NCBI RefSeq assembly: GCF_001672915.1 | Contig: NZ_LZKR01000020.1 | Coordinates: 1-55,979 of the forward strand | DNA from: Mycobacterium sp. 1245805.9 | Lineage (GTDB): Bacteria; Actinomycetota; Actinomycetes; Mycobacteriales; Mycobacteriaceae | Direction of reading: 5' to 3' | DNA length: 55,979 nucleotides | Part shown: positions 36,335 through 44,015 of the stretch, piece after piece | Layout: each line of letters starts with the position of its first letter | Numbering within the stretch: position 1 is the first letter of the stretch | Program-made: the position numbers and the translations under genes | Notes under the pieces: model-generated | Told to the model about the DNA's origin: nothing | The model's input: only the letters and a program-made list of their open reading frames with translations | Databases searched by the model: none

Positions 36335-37222
36335 ATGCGCTTCGACGTCAGCGACGTCGTCGGCGAGCAGGCGTGGTTGGCGGCCACCTACTACCCGGCG
36401 CCGCGCGGCGCCGACGCCCTGCTCGTCTGCCTGCCGGGCGGCACCTACAGCCGCGAGTACTGGGACCTGAAGTTCCCGGGCCGCAGTGGCTACAGCTTCG
36501 CCGACTTCGCCACCGGGAACGGCTACGGTGTCGTGACGATCGATCCGCTGGGCACCGGCGAAAGTTCCAAGCCGGCACGAGATTTCGATTTCAGCGACAT
36601 CGCCGCCGCACTCGCGCGGGCCGTCTCCGCGCTGCCGGAGGCAACCGGCGAGGGCGCCCCCGTGCTCGCCGTCGCGCATTCGCTGGGCGGTTACCTCGCG
36701 ATCGTTCAGCAATCGCTGTTTTCCAGCTACGCGGGGCTGGCCGTCCTCGGCTGCACCAACCAACACGTCGCGCCGCTGAACCTGGATGCCGGCTTCATCG
36801 CCCGAGCGGCCACCGCCGAGGGCCGCGCCGAGCTCGCCCGGCAGATCCTCGCCGCCCTTCCCGAGCCGTATGCCGAAGGCCCGCGCGAGTACATGCAGAG
36901 CTGGTTCCACCTGGCCGATGTGCCCGCCGACGTCGTGGCGGCGGACTGCGTCACCGCAAAGTCGGTGGTACCGCGGGTATTCGGCACCGCGATGATCCCG
37001 GGCGTGGTCGCCGAGCACGCCGCACAGATCGACGTTCCGGTGCTCGTCGGCTTCGGTGTCGTCGACGTCTCCCCGGACCCACGCGCGGAGGCCGGCCTGT
37101 ATCGCCGCAGCCCCGACCTCACCACCGTCGTGCTTCCCGAAAGCGCGCACTGCCACAACATGGCATCGAGCCGGCAGCGGCTGTGGAGGCGCGTGCTCGA
37201 TTGGGTCGCGACCGTAAGGTAG
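36335..37222 (+). CDS. Alpha/beta hydrolase fold protein
   Basis: A 295-residue hydrolase: VCLPGGTYSREYWD (oxyanion region), TIDPLGTGESSKP, nucleophile elbow VAHSLGGYLA (Ser116), an Asp near VLVGFGVVDVS and the catalytic His in LPESAHCHNMAS. The cap domain lies around residues 140-215. There is no signal peptide. ATG at 36335; GTG at 36323 is an alternative just beyond the tandem repeats. The substrate is unknown; esterase or lactonase activity is plausible. The DoxX gene follows after 5 bp. Confidence 0.85.
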   Translation: MRFDVSDVVGEQAWLAATYYPAPRGADALLVCLPGGTYSREYWDLKFPGRSGYSFADFATGNGYGVVTIDPLGTGESSKPARDFDFSDIAAALARAVSALPEATGEGAPVLAVAHSLGGYLAIVQQSLFSSYAGLAVLGCTNQHVAPLNLDAGFIARAATAEGRAELARQILAALPEPYAEGPREYMQSWFHLADVPADVVAADCVTAKSVVPRVFGTAMIPGVVAEHAAQIDVPVLVGFGVVDVSPDPRAEAGLYRRSPDLTTVVLPESAHCHNMASSRQRLWRRVLDWVATVR

Positions 37223-37227
37223 GCGTC

Positions 37228-37692
37228 GTGACCCAGACTCTCGACGAACGGCTCGCCCGCTTCGCGCCAGCCGTGCTCAGCCTTTTTCGGTTCGTCTACG
37301 GCTTGCTCTTCGCCGCATGTGGCTCGATCATCCTCTTCGATTGGCCCGTCCCTCCGGCATTTCCCGCCGCGTTCGGAGCCTGGCCCGCCTGGTATGCCGG
37401 CCTGATCGAATTCGTCACCGGGCTGCTGATCGGGGCCGGGTTGTTCACCCGCCCCGCCGCTTTCATCGCATCGGGGCAAATGGCGGTCGCCTACTTCTGG
37501 ATGCATCAACCGAAAGCGCTGTGGCCGGTCGGCGAACCGCCCGCCGGCAATGGCGGGCTGCTGGCGATCCTCTTCTGCTTCGCTTTCTTCCTGTTGGTCT
37601 TCACCGGTGGCGGGCCCTACTCGATCGACGCCCTGCGCGGCGGGCGCGCTACACCGCGCAGTGCGGGTGCGGTTCCGGGTCGAAACACGTGA
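37228..37692 (+). CDS. DoxX-family membrane protein
   Basis: A 154-residue protein with four hydrophobic segments: FAPAVLSLFRFVYGLLFAAC-type TM1, WYAGLIEFVTGLLIGAGLF, AAFIASGQMAVAYFWM and LLAILFCFAFFLLVFTGGG. The FVYGLLF opening, ELxxGLLL-like second helix and GGGPYSID end are DoxX features. DoxX proteins are linked to thiol redox and detoxification at the membrane. The GTG at 37228 lies 5 bp after the hydrolase stop, so the two are co-transcribed. The end overlaps the convergent small ORF by 44 bp. Confidence 0.85.
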   Translation: MTQTLDERLARFAPAVLSLFRFVYGLLFAACGSIILFDWPVPPAFPAAFGAWPAWYAGLIEFVTGLLIGAGLFTRPAAFIASGQMAVAYFWMHQPKALWPVGEPPAGNGGLLAILFCFAFFLLVFTGGGPYSIDALRGGRATPRSAGAVPGRNT

Positions 37693-37894
37693 CGGTTCCA
37701 TAGGGACAGCGCGGCAGGTAGATGCCGCCGCCTCTCCGCCAGCCTTTCCTGACCAGCTTTCTGGCGAGGTAGCGCGACGCCGTCAATGCCTTGGCTTTCT
37801 CCGGCGCGGGGTAAAGGCGTGGGTTGTCGTAGGCGTCATAGATGTCTTCGGCGAGCGCGTCGATGAGTTCGATGACCTCGCGGGGTGTGGCCAT
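37649..37894 (-). CDS. Small conserved-looking hypothetical protein with Cys/His-rich tail
   Basis: An 81-residue protein, MATPREVIELIDALAEDIYD then helical basic sequence (KAKALTASRYLARKLVRKGW) and a C-terminal tail with RCPYGTVTCFDPEPHPHC, whose three Cys and two His could bind zinc. I do not recognise the family. Codon bias fits a gene. It overlaps DoxX by 44 bp at its 3' end, which is unusual but possible for convergent genes. No function is inferred. Confidence 0.6.
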   Translation of the reverse strand: MATPREVIELIDALAEDIYDAYDNPRLYPAPEKAKALTASRYLARKLVRKGWRRGGGIYLPRCPYGTVTCFDPEPHPHCAV

Positions 37895-37969
37895 GCCCCA
37901 TCAGGTTCCCGTTTCGATGACCAGGGAATCTTGTCATCGACAGGTTTATTTCATTCGGTGATAATGGCA

Positions 37970-37986
37970 TTCTCTATATTCGAGAA
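37970..37986. promoter_or_regulatory. Inverted repeat upstream of SDR/APH unit
   Basis: TTCTC-TATATTC-GAGAA (5-bp arms, 7-bp spacer) lies about 33 bp before the SDR start in an AT-rich stretch that likely carries the promoter (GATAAT at 37960-37965). A possible operator; no regulator gene is adjacent. Confidence 0.4.
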
Positions 37987-38018
37987 GCCGTTTCCGAGGC
38001 GGAGGAGAGGACATCCGA

Positions 38019-38819
38019 ATGGGCGCAGACCGACGATGCGACGGGCTGGTCGCGCTCGTCACGGGAAGCAGCCGGGGGCTGGGCAAGGCGATCGCCGAGC
38101 GGCTCGCCGCGCACGGTGCCACGGTGGCGCTCACCGCCCGCACGATGGAACCCGATGCCAAGTACCAGGGATCGCTGAGCCAGACCCGTGACGAGATCGT
38201 GGCCGCCGGTGGCCGCGCCATCGCCGTCCAGGCCGACCTATCCGAATCCGGTGAGCGCGAAAGGCTTTTCGCGGAGGTGGTGAGAGCCGTCGGCGCCCCG
38301 GACATTCTCGTCAACAACGCGGCGGTCACGTTCCTGCGGCCGCTCGACGGGTTCCCCGAGCGGCGGGCGCGGCTGATGATCGAGATGCACGTGCTCGGCC
38401 CGCTGCACCTGAGCCAGTTGGCGATTCCCGCGATGCGAGAGCGCGGGCGAGGCTGGATCCTCAACCTGACGTCGGTGGGCGGCGACCTGCCGCCGGGCCC
38501 GCCGTTCTCCGAATTCGACCGGACCGCGGGCTTCGGCATCTACGGCACGGCCAAGGCAGCGCTCAACCGGCTCACCAAGAGCCTCGCCGCCGAGCTCTAC
38601 GACGACGGCATCGCGGTCAACGCCGCCGCCCCGTCCAACCCGGTGGCGACCCCCGGAGCCGGCACCCTGGACCTGGCCAAGACCGACACCGAGGACATCG
38701 AACTGATCGCCGAGACCGCCTTCCGGTTGTGCACCGGCGACCCGAAGACCATGACCGGGCGCATCGCGCACACCCAGCCCTTCCTGGCGGAAGTCGGCTG
38801 GTCGAACCCGGTCGGCTAG
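38019..38819 (+). CDS. SDR family oxidoreductase
   Basis: A 266-residue SDR: VTGSSRGLGKAIAERLAAHG, TARTMEP, VNNAAVTF, Ser in LNLTSVGGDL, and YGTAK as the catalytic pair. An insertion before the Tyr (PPGPPFSEFDRTAGFGI) enlarges the substrate pocket. The start is preceded by GGAGAGGA. The APH-type kinase begins directly after its stop codon with no gap, so the two are translationally linked; with the ACAD10/11-like gene nearby this suggests oxidation/reduction of a hydroxy- or oxoacyl-CoA. Confidence 0.87.
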   Translation: MGADRRCDGLVALVTGSSRGLGKAIAERLAAHGATVALTARTMEPDAKYQGSLSQTRDEIVAAGGRAIAVQADLSESGERERLFAEVVRAVGAPDILVNNAAVTFLRPLDGFPERRARLMIEMHVLGPLHLSQLAIPAMRERGRGWILNLTSVGGDLPPGPPFSEFDRTAGFGIYGTAKAALNRLTKSLAAELYDDGIAVNAAAPSNPVATPGAGTLDLAKTDTEDIELIAETAFRLCTGDPKTMTGRIAHTQPFLAEVGWSNPVG

Positions 38820-39764
38820 GTGACCGAGCTCGACCTGGACGAGCTGCGGGGGCGGCTCGCGGCCGCGGGCGTTGCCGATCTCGCCCCGCTGGCCGGTGGC
38901 GCGTCCAGCCTCACGTTCTCCGGTGAGCGCGGCGGGCGGGCGGTGGTGATCAAGGTTGCCCCGCCCGGTGTGGCGCCCGTGGCGCACCGCGACGTGCTGC
39001 GCCAGGCGCGCGTCATGAAAGCGCTTGCGGGGAGCGGTGTTCCGGTCCCCGAGGTGCTGTGGGAGGACGCGGGCCGCCCGCCGCTCTTCGTGATGTCGCG
39101 CGTCGAAGGCGACTGCGTGGAGCCACTTTTCGACGATTGCCCGCCGGCCGCCGACCTGGCCGGGCGTTACCGCGAAGCGTGCCGCGTCATGGCCGCCCTG
39201 CACCGGTTGTCACCGGCCGACCTCGGATTGGCGTGTGAACCGGTCATGGAACCGGTTGCGGAGGTGCGGCGGTGGTCCGAGACCCTGCAGACCGTCGACG
39301 CGGCGCTGGTGCCCGGCTGGCCGGGCGTGCGGGACGCGTTGCTGGCTTGCGCGCCCGCGGCTCTGGGCCCCAGCGTGGTCCACGGCGACTTCCGGCTGGG
39401 CAACCTGCTGGCCGACGGCGCGCGCATCAACGCGGTGATCGATTGGGAGATTTGGGCGATCGGTGACCCGCGCATCGACGTGGGCTGGTTCCTGATCAAC
39501 TCGGACCCGGACACCTACCGGCGCGTCCGATCGCCCGGCATCGCGCCCCCGACCCGCGAGCTCGCCGACATCTACCAACACGAGTTCGGTTGTCAGGTCG
39601 GCGATTTGGGCTGGTTCAGCGCGTTGGCCTGCTTCAAATCGGCGGCGACCTGGTCGCTGATCGTCAAGCACAACCGCCGAAGGCGCTCTCCCCGAGCCGA
39701 ATTGGAAGCCATGGCGCCGACTCTGCCGAGGCTGCTGGAACGCGCCCGGTCACTGCTGGACTAG
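38820..39764 (+). CDS. APH-family (aminoglycoside phosphotransferase-like) kinase
   Basis: A 314-residue protein kinase-like fold enzyme: LAGGASSLTF, Lys45 (VVIKVAP), catalytic loop VVHGDFRLGNLL (Asp190) and metal-binding VIDWE (Asp208). This sequence type matches the APH domain found at the N-terminus of mammalian ACAD10/ACAD11 and in LvaA-like kinases, rather than true antibiotic-modifying enzymes. The likely role is phosphorylation of a hydroxyacyl-CoA. GTG start directly after the SDR stop. The ACAD-domain partner is a separate gene at 40866-42161. Confidence 0.85.
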   Translation: MTELDLDELRGRLAAAGVADLAPLAGGASSLTFSGERGGRAVVIKVAPPGVAPVAHRDVLRQARVMKALAGSGVPVPEVLWEDAGRPPLFVMSRVEGDCVEPLFDDCPPAADLAGRYREACRVMAALHRLSPADLGLACEPVMEPVAEVRRWSETLQTVDAALVPGWPGVRDALLACAPAALGPSVVHGDFRLGNLLADGARINAVIDWEIWAIGDPRIDVGWFLINSDPDTYRRVRSPGIAPPTRELADIYQHEFGCQVGDLGWFSALACFKSAATWSLIVKHNRRRRSPRAELEAMAPTLPRLLERARSLLD

Positions 39765-39771
39765 CAGCGGA

Positions 39772-40017
39772 TCAGCGGCACCGCGCATACAAGTTTTGGC
39801 AGACCATCCCGACACGATCCGAACGCTTGGATGGGCCGACCTCGTCGCGCGGCGACGCGTACAGGTCGGGCGTCTCCGTGATTATCCGATCGATCACCCC
39901 GGGCCCCGGCGTGAAGGGGTCCACCGGGTCCGCCTGTGCGATGCCGACGCCGAACGTGAGCGACGTGGCCGTCATCCCACCGGCCAGGAGGGCCAGGGCG
40001 AGCGGGCGACGTTTCAT
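39772..40017 (-). CDS. Small secreted hypothetical protein
   Basis: An 81-residue protein with a strong signal peptide: MKRRPLALALLAGG, hydrophobic core, cleavage after IAQA. The mature ~53 residues (DPVDPFTPGPGVIDRI ... VCQNLYARCR) include two Cys that could form a disulfide. This is a common type of small exported mycobacterial protein with no known role. It ends 7 bp after the convergent kinase stop. Confidence 0.72.
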   Translation of the reverse strand: MKRRPLALALLAGGMTATSLTFGVGIAQADPVDPFTPGPGVIDRIITETPDLYASPRDEVGPSKRSDRVGMVCQNLYARCR

Positions 40018-40154
40018 AGCTGACGATCGTAGCGTTCCGGAGAAGGTAATGGTCGCCCCCCAGCATTACGATCCGAAGTCGCATTTCAATCACGAATGCA
40101 ATACAACTGCGGCGGTTCGACCAGCAAATGCCGCCAGCTGAATTCGGCACTGCC

Positions 40155-40160
40155 TACGGT
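40155..40160 (+). promoter_or_regulatory. Candidate -10 for MspA-family gene
   Basis: TACGGT fits TANNNT and ends 7 bases before the GTG at 40168. A leaderless or near-leaderless message is implied, and no Shine-Dalgarno is present. Confidence 0.4.
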
Positions 40161-40167
40161 GTCGTCC

Positions 40168-40869
40168 GTGAGGCCCATCGCCGTGGTCGTCCGCCGCGCG
40201 GCGGTTGTCGCGGTCTGCCTTACCTTGCTCGTGACGAGGGCGGCGGGGGCCAGCGCTGACCCCGAAGTCGACCCGGCCGCCGCCACCGCGCCGGCGGGCG
40301 AGGGGTCGGTCCCGTCGAACCCTCCAGCAACCCTCCAAACCCCGGATGGCTGGACGCTTGGCCTCGGCGCGAAAGACGAGTCGCAGGTTCCGGTGGCGCC
40401 GTTGACCACCGCTGCGTCGTCGCGCGAATACCTGTCGAGCGGAATCTTCGTCGGCTCACTGATCGGGCCCGAACAGCCCAGGGGCGAACTCGAGGTGGGC
40501 TACGAGATCGGCTGCGGCATCGACATGAGCACGTCCAACGGCGTCACGATGGCGGGCAGCGCGGGCGTCACGCCGTCGCTCGGAACGACGGCATTGCTCC
40601 CCGGGGTGACGACGGGCATCCTGCCGTTGATCTCGACGCCGGTGAACGGTGTGCTCAGCGTCGGTCTCAAGCCCGGCCTGGTGATCGTGGTGCCGGTGAT
40701 CAAGAAGGAGTTCAAGGGCGCGAGTCCCTGGGTGATGATCAGCAACTTCCACGTCAAGATCGACGGATGCGTGGGCCAGTCGTTCATCCGCTCCTATGCC
40801 ACGCTGACGCGGATCACCGATCAATCCGACGTGATCTTGTCCTACGTCGGCACCACCAAGGCTGTTTAG
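40168..40869 (+). CDS. MspA family porin
   Basis: A 233-residue exported protein. After a signal peptide (VVRRAAVVAVCLTLLVT, cleavage near ASADPEVD) comes TPDGWTLGLGAKDESQVPV, the family signature, then EVGYEIGCGIDMS, the variable loop, LKPGLVIVVPVIKKEF and ISNFHVKIDGCVGQSFIRSY. MspA proteins form octameric pores in the mycolate outer membrane for small hydrophilic solutes. It lacks a strong acidic rim motif, so selectivity is uncertain. GTG at 40168 is preferred; 40159 is possible. Its stop overlaps the end of the convergent dehydrogenase gene by four bases. Confidence 0.92.
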   Translation: MRPIAVVVRRAAVVAVCLTLLVTRAAGASADPEVDPAAATAPAGEGSVPSNPPATLQTPDGWTLGLGAKDESQVPVAPLTTAASSREYLSSGIFVGSLIGPEQPRGELEVGYEIGCGIDMSTSNGVTMAGSAGVTPSLGTTALLPGVTTGILPLISTPVNGVLSVGLKPGLVIVVPVIKKEFKGASPWVMISNFHVKIDGCVGQSFIRSYATLTRITDQSDVILSYVGTTKAV

Positions 40870-42161
40870 CCGCGGGGGATGCCGGCCAGCTTGTCGGCGA
40901 ACTTCGCCTCGGCGGCCGCGCGCAACCGGAGCAGGTGTTCGGAGGGGAACAGGTCGGGCGCCGGCTGACGGTCCTTCAGTAGAAGGCGGGCCAGCGTCAC
41001 CTTGTGCACTTCGGTGGGACCGTCGGCAAGGCCGAGCACGAACGACTCGACCAGGTACTGCACGAAGGGCATCTCGTGCGTGGTGCCCAGCGATCCGTGC
41101 AGCTGAAGCGCCCGCGCCGAAACGTCGTGCAACACCTTCTGCATCATCGCCTTGACCGCCGAGATGTCCGCCCGCACCGCCTTGTAGTCGTTGAATTGGT
41201 CTATCTTCCAGGCGGTTTGCAGCGTCAGCAGCCGGAAGGCCTCGATCTCCATCCACGAGTCGGCGACCATCTCCTGGACCAGTTGCTTGTTGGCCAGCGC
41301 CTCGCCCTGGGTGTAGCGCGACACCGCCCGCTCGCAGATCATGTCGAAGATGCGGCGGACCAGGCCCACCGTGCGCATGGCGTGATGAATTCGCCCGCCG
41401 CCCAGGCGGGTTTGGGCGACGACGAACGCCCCGCCACGCGGACCCAGCATGTGATCGGCGGGCACCCGCACGTCCTCGTAACGGACATAGCCTTCGCGCC
41501 CACCGCCCAGCGGTTGATAACCCAGCCCGACGTCGCGCATCACGTTGATGCCCGGGGTGCCGCCCGGTACGACGAACATCGAGTAACGCTCGTACGGTGG
41601 CGCCTCGGGGTCGGTCATCGCCATCACGATGATGAACGACGCCATCGAAGCGAACGACGAAAACCACTTCTCCCCGTTGATGATCCAGTGGTCGCCGTCT
41701 TGAACCGCGGTGGTGCGGAACACCTTGGGGTCCGCGCCGCCCTGCGGTTCGGTCATGGAGAAGCACGACACGATGCGGTTGTCCAGCAACGGCTCGAGGT
41801 AGCGCGCCTTGAGCTCGGGGGTGCCGTAGTGCGCGAGGATCTCGCTGTTGCCCGAATCGGGGGCCTGCGAACCGAAGACGATCGGCGCGCACTCGGAACG
41901 ACCCAGGATCTCGTTGAGCAGCGCCAATTTCACCTGGCCGTACCCCGGGCCGCCCAGGTGCGGGCCAAGGTGGGTGGCCCACAGCCCGCGCTCCTTCACG
42001 ACCTGCTGCAGTGGCGGGATCAGCGCCTGGCGCACCGGATCGTTTAGGTCGTGCGACTCCTTGACGATCAGGTCGATCGGTTCGCACTCGCTGCGCACGA
42101 ACTCCTCGACCCATTTCAGTTGTTCGGCCCACTGCGGGTCGGTGGAGAAGTCCCACGACAT
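40866..42161 (-). CDS. Acyl-CoA dehydrogenase, ACAD10/ACAD11-like
   Basis: A 431-residue flavoenzyme: FGSQAPDSGNSEILAHYG, SCFSMTEPQGGADPK (FAD/substrate region), INGEKWFSS, TRLGGGRIHHAMRTVGLVRR, QLHGSLGTTHE and LGLADGPTEVHK. The APDSGN, GGRIHHAMRTVG and ADGPTEVH stretches closely recall the dehydrogenase domain of ACAD10/ACAD11, which acts on 4-phosphoacyl-CoAs made by its APH domain. ATG at 42161. The crotonase gene lies upstream on the same strand, 22 bp away, and the two form a beta-oxidation-type operon. Confidence 0.9.
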   Translation of the reverse strand: MSWDFSTDPQWAEQLKWVEEFVRSECEPIDLIVKESHDLNDPVRQALIPPLQQVVKERGLWATHLGPHLGGPGYGQVKLALLNEILGRSECAPIVFGSQAPDSGNSEILAHYGTPELKARYLEPLLDNRIVSCFSMTEPQGGADPKVFRTTAVQDGDHWIINGEKWFSSFASMASFIIVMAMTDPEAPPYERYSMFVVPGGTPGINVMRDVGLGYQPLGGGREGYVRYEDVRVPADHMLGPRGGAFVVAQTRLGGGRIHHAMRTVGLVRRIFDMICERAVSRYTQGEALANKQLVQEMVADSWMEIEAFRLLTLQTAWKIDQFNDYKAVRADISAVKAMMQKVLHDVSARALQLHGSLGTTHEMPFVQYLVESFVLGLADGPTEVHKVTLARLLLKDRQPAPDLFPSEHLLRLRAAAEAKFADKLAGIPRG

Positions 42162-42183
42162 CCGTCGTCCCCTCTCGATTCGG

Positions 42184-42960
42184 TCACCGGGACCACTTTT
42201 TCCGGCGTTCGGCCGCTTCCTCGGTCGCGTGCGAGAGCACCTGGTTGCGGTTCTCCAGCTCCAGGGCCGACGAAAGGCTCGCCGCGTCGGTATTCACCTG
42301 CAGCGCACGCTTTGTCAGCTGGACGCCGAGCGGGGCCAGGTCGGCGACCAGCGACGCCAACTCCGTCGCGCGCTCGAGCAACCGATCGGGTTCGACGACC
42401 TCGCTGACCAGCCCGCGCCGATCGGCCTCGGCGGCCGAGACCGTGCGGCCGGTGAGCATCCAGTCGGCCGCAACGCTGGTGCCGACGATGCGGGGGAGGT
42501 GATAACTCATGCCCATCTCGGCGCCGGACAGCCCGAGCAGGATGGCGGCGTTGCCGAACGATGCTTGCGCCGAACAGATCCGGATGTCGGCGGCGAGGCA
42601 CAGCGCGAACCCCGCGCCGACACACGGGCCGTTGACGGCGGCGATGACGGGCTGCGGCAACTGATATATGCCTTCGGCGAGCGCCGCCATGCCCTCCTGG
42701 AAGCGCATCCGGTCCAGCGCGGGGGCGGTCGGCTCCGGCACGTCGGGCCCGAAGTCGCGCATGTCGATCCCGGCGCAAAAGCCGCGACCGGCGCCCGTCA
42801 GCACGACGGCACGCGCCGACCGGTCGGCCGCCAAATCGCCCAGGGTCGCGCCCAATTCGGATTGCATGACCTCGTTGATGGCGTTGAGCCGCTCCGGTCG
42901 GTTCAACCGCACGACGACGACGCCGTCGCGGGGCCGGTCGAGTTCGAGCGTGTGTGGCAC
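42184..42960 (-). CDS. Enoyl-CoA hydratase/isomerase (crotonase) family protein
   Basis: A 258-residue crotonase: VRLNRPERLNAIN, RAVVLTGAGRGFCAGIDM (oxyanion hole), AAVNGPCVGAGFALCLAADI (second oxyanion Gly) and GAEMGMSYHLPRIVG. The position of the first catalytic Glu of rat enoyl-CoA hydratase (E144 in QPEILLG) is Ala in FGNAAILLG, and the second aligns with Asp, so hydration in the standard way is doubtful; isomerase or other crotonase chemistry is possible. GTG at 42960 was chosen from the conserved N-terminus. It is upstream of, and co-directional with, the ACAD10/11-like gene. Confidence 0.87.
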   Translation of the reverse strand: MPHTLELDRPRDGVVVVRLNRPERLNAINEVMQSELGATLGDLAADRSARAVVLTGAGRGFCAGIDMRDFGPDVPEPTAPALDRMRFQEGMAALAEGIYQLPQPVIAAVNGPCVGAGFALCLAADIRICSAQASFGNAAILLGLSGAEMGMSYHLPRIVGTSVAADWMLTGRTVSAAEADRRGLVSEVVEPDRLLERATELASLVADLAPLGVQLTKRALQVNTDAASLSSALELENRNQVLSHATEEAAERRKKWSR

Positions 42961-43030
42961 CCACCGATCGTAAAGCGTCTCTCGGCATAGGAGAATAACC
43001 TTCTCCGAAATCGCGAAGCTGTTCTCGTCC

Positions 43031-43088
43031 GCCGAGCGTGCGGCCAGCCGCACAGTCGGTGCCGAGCGTGCGGCCAGCCGCACAGTCG
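43031..43088. repeat. Tandem 30-bp direct repeat carrying a palindrome
   Basis: Two identical 28-base copies (43031-43058 and 43061-43088) with a 30-bp period. Each contains GTGCGGC-CA-GCCGCAC, a perfect 7-bp hairpin. It lies in the gap between the crotonase start and the end of the SDR at 43110. Short palindromes containing CGAGCGTGC are dispersed in mycobacterial intergenic DNA; this is a duplicated example and may also act as a terminator-like structure. Confidence 0.85.
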
Positions 43089-43109
43089 TCCGAGAAGGGC
43101 GCCTGGCGC

Positions 43110-43931
43110 TCAGTCGAAATTGGTGCCGCTGGTGAGCTCTTCCCATTTCGCGATCTCGGCCGCGCGGGCGTCAGCGACGTAACGGTAGAGGCCCAGGGCG
43201 TCGGGACCCAGCAGCAGGAATCCCGGGGGCTCGCTCGATTCGACCGCCGCGATGATCGCGGCCGCCGCCTTGGCGGGGTCGCCGGCCTGGTTCCCGTGCA
43301 TCGTGTCGTTTTCCTTGCGGCGCTGCCCCGCGGTGGCCGCGTAGTCGTCGATGACCGTGGCTGTCTGCGCGAGCGAGCGCCCGGCGAAGTCGGTGCGGAA
43401 CGCGCCGGGTTCGACGACCGTCACCGAGATGCCCAGCGGCGCGAGCTCGCCGCGCAGCGCGCCGCTCATCCCCTCGATGGCGGCCTTGGCGGCCGCGTAA
43501 TACCCGGATCCGACCGGGGTGACGGTTGCTCCGATCGAGGAGATGTTCACGATCGCCCCGCTGCGGCGGGCCCGCATCCCCGGCAGCACGGCCTTGATCA
43601 TCGCGACGCTGCCGAAGAAGTGCGTCTCGAACAACTCGCGCACCGCGGCGTCCTCGCCTTCCTCCACCGCGGCGCGATAGCCGTAGCCGGCGTTGTTGAC
43701 CAGAACGTCCACGCCGCCGAACCGTTCGTCGGCCGCCCGCACCGCCGCGGCGACCTGCGCGGGATCGGTGACGTCGAGCGCGAGGGGAAGCACGCGCTGC
43801 GTCGGGCCCAGGTCGGACACCTTCGCGACGTCACGCGCGGTGACGACCGTGTTGTGCCCGGCGGCGATGACGGCTTCGGCGAGCGCGCGACCGAGCCCGG
43901 TCGAGCAACCGGTGATGAGCCAGGTGGACAT
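43110..43931 (-). CDS. SDR family oxidoreductase
   Basis: A 273-residue SDR: LITGCSTGLGRALAEAV, ARDVAKVSDL, VNNAGYGYRAAVEEGED, Ser in NISSIGATVTP, and YYAAAK as the Tyr/Lys pair. TGCSTGLGRA and NNAGYG mark the oxidoreductase subgroup related to retinol/17-beta-HSD-like SDRs. The ATG at 43931 follows GGAAGGAG. It is divergent from the PucR-type regulator, which may control it. The substrate is unknown. Confidence 0.88.
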   Translation of the reverse strand: MSTWLITGCSTGLGRALAEAVIAAGHNTVVTARDVAKVSDLGPTQRVLPLALDVTDPAQVAAAVRAADERFGGVDVLVNNAGYGYRAAVEEGEDAAVRELFETHFFGSVAMIKAVLPGMRARRSGAIVNISSIGATVTPVGSGYYAAAKAAIEGMSGALRGELAPLGISVTVVEPGAFRTDFAGRSLAQTATVIDDYAATAGQRRKENDTMHGNQAGDPAKAAAAIIAAVESSEPPGFLLLGPDALGLYRYVADARAAEIAKWEELTSGTNFD

Positions 43932-44015
43932 GACGTGTCTCCTTCCGAGCGGGACGCACCGGGACGTTTGCCAGGGCATTGTGCCGCGAACACAACCGGA
44001 TTAGATTCTGCCGAC

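Noticed and set aside
38820..39764. Aminoglycoside resistance gene
   Set aside because: The APH fold is present, but sequence type and context (SDR, ACAD10/11-like gene) point to a metabolic kinase.
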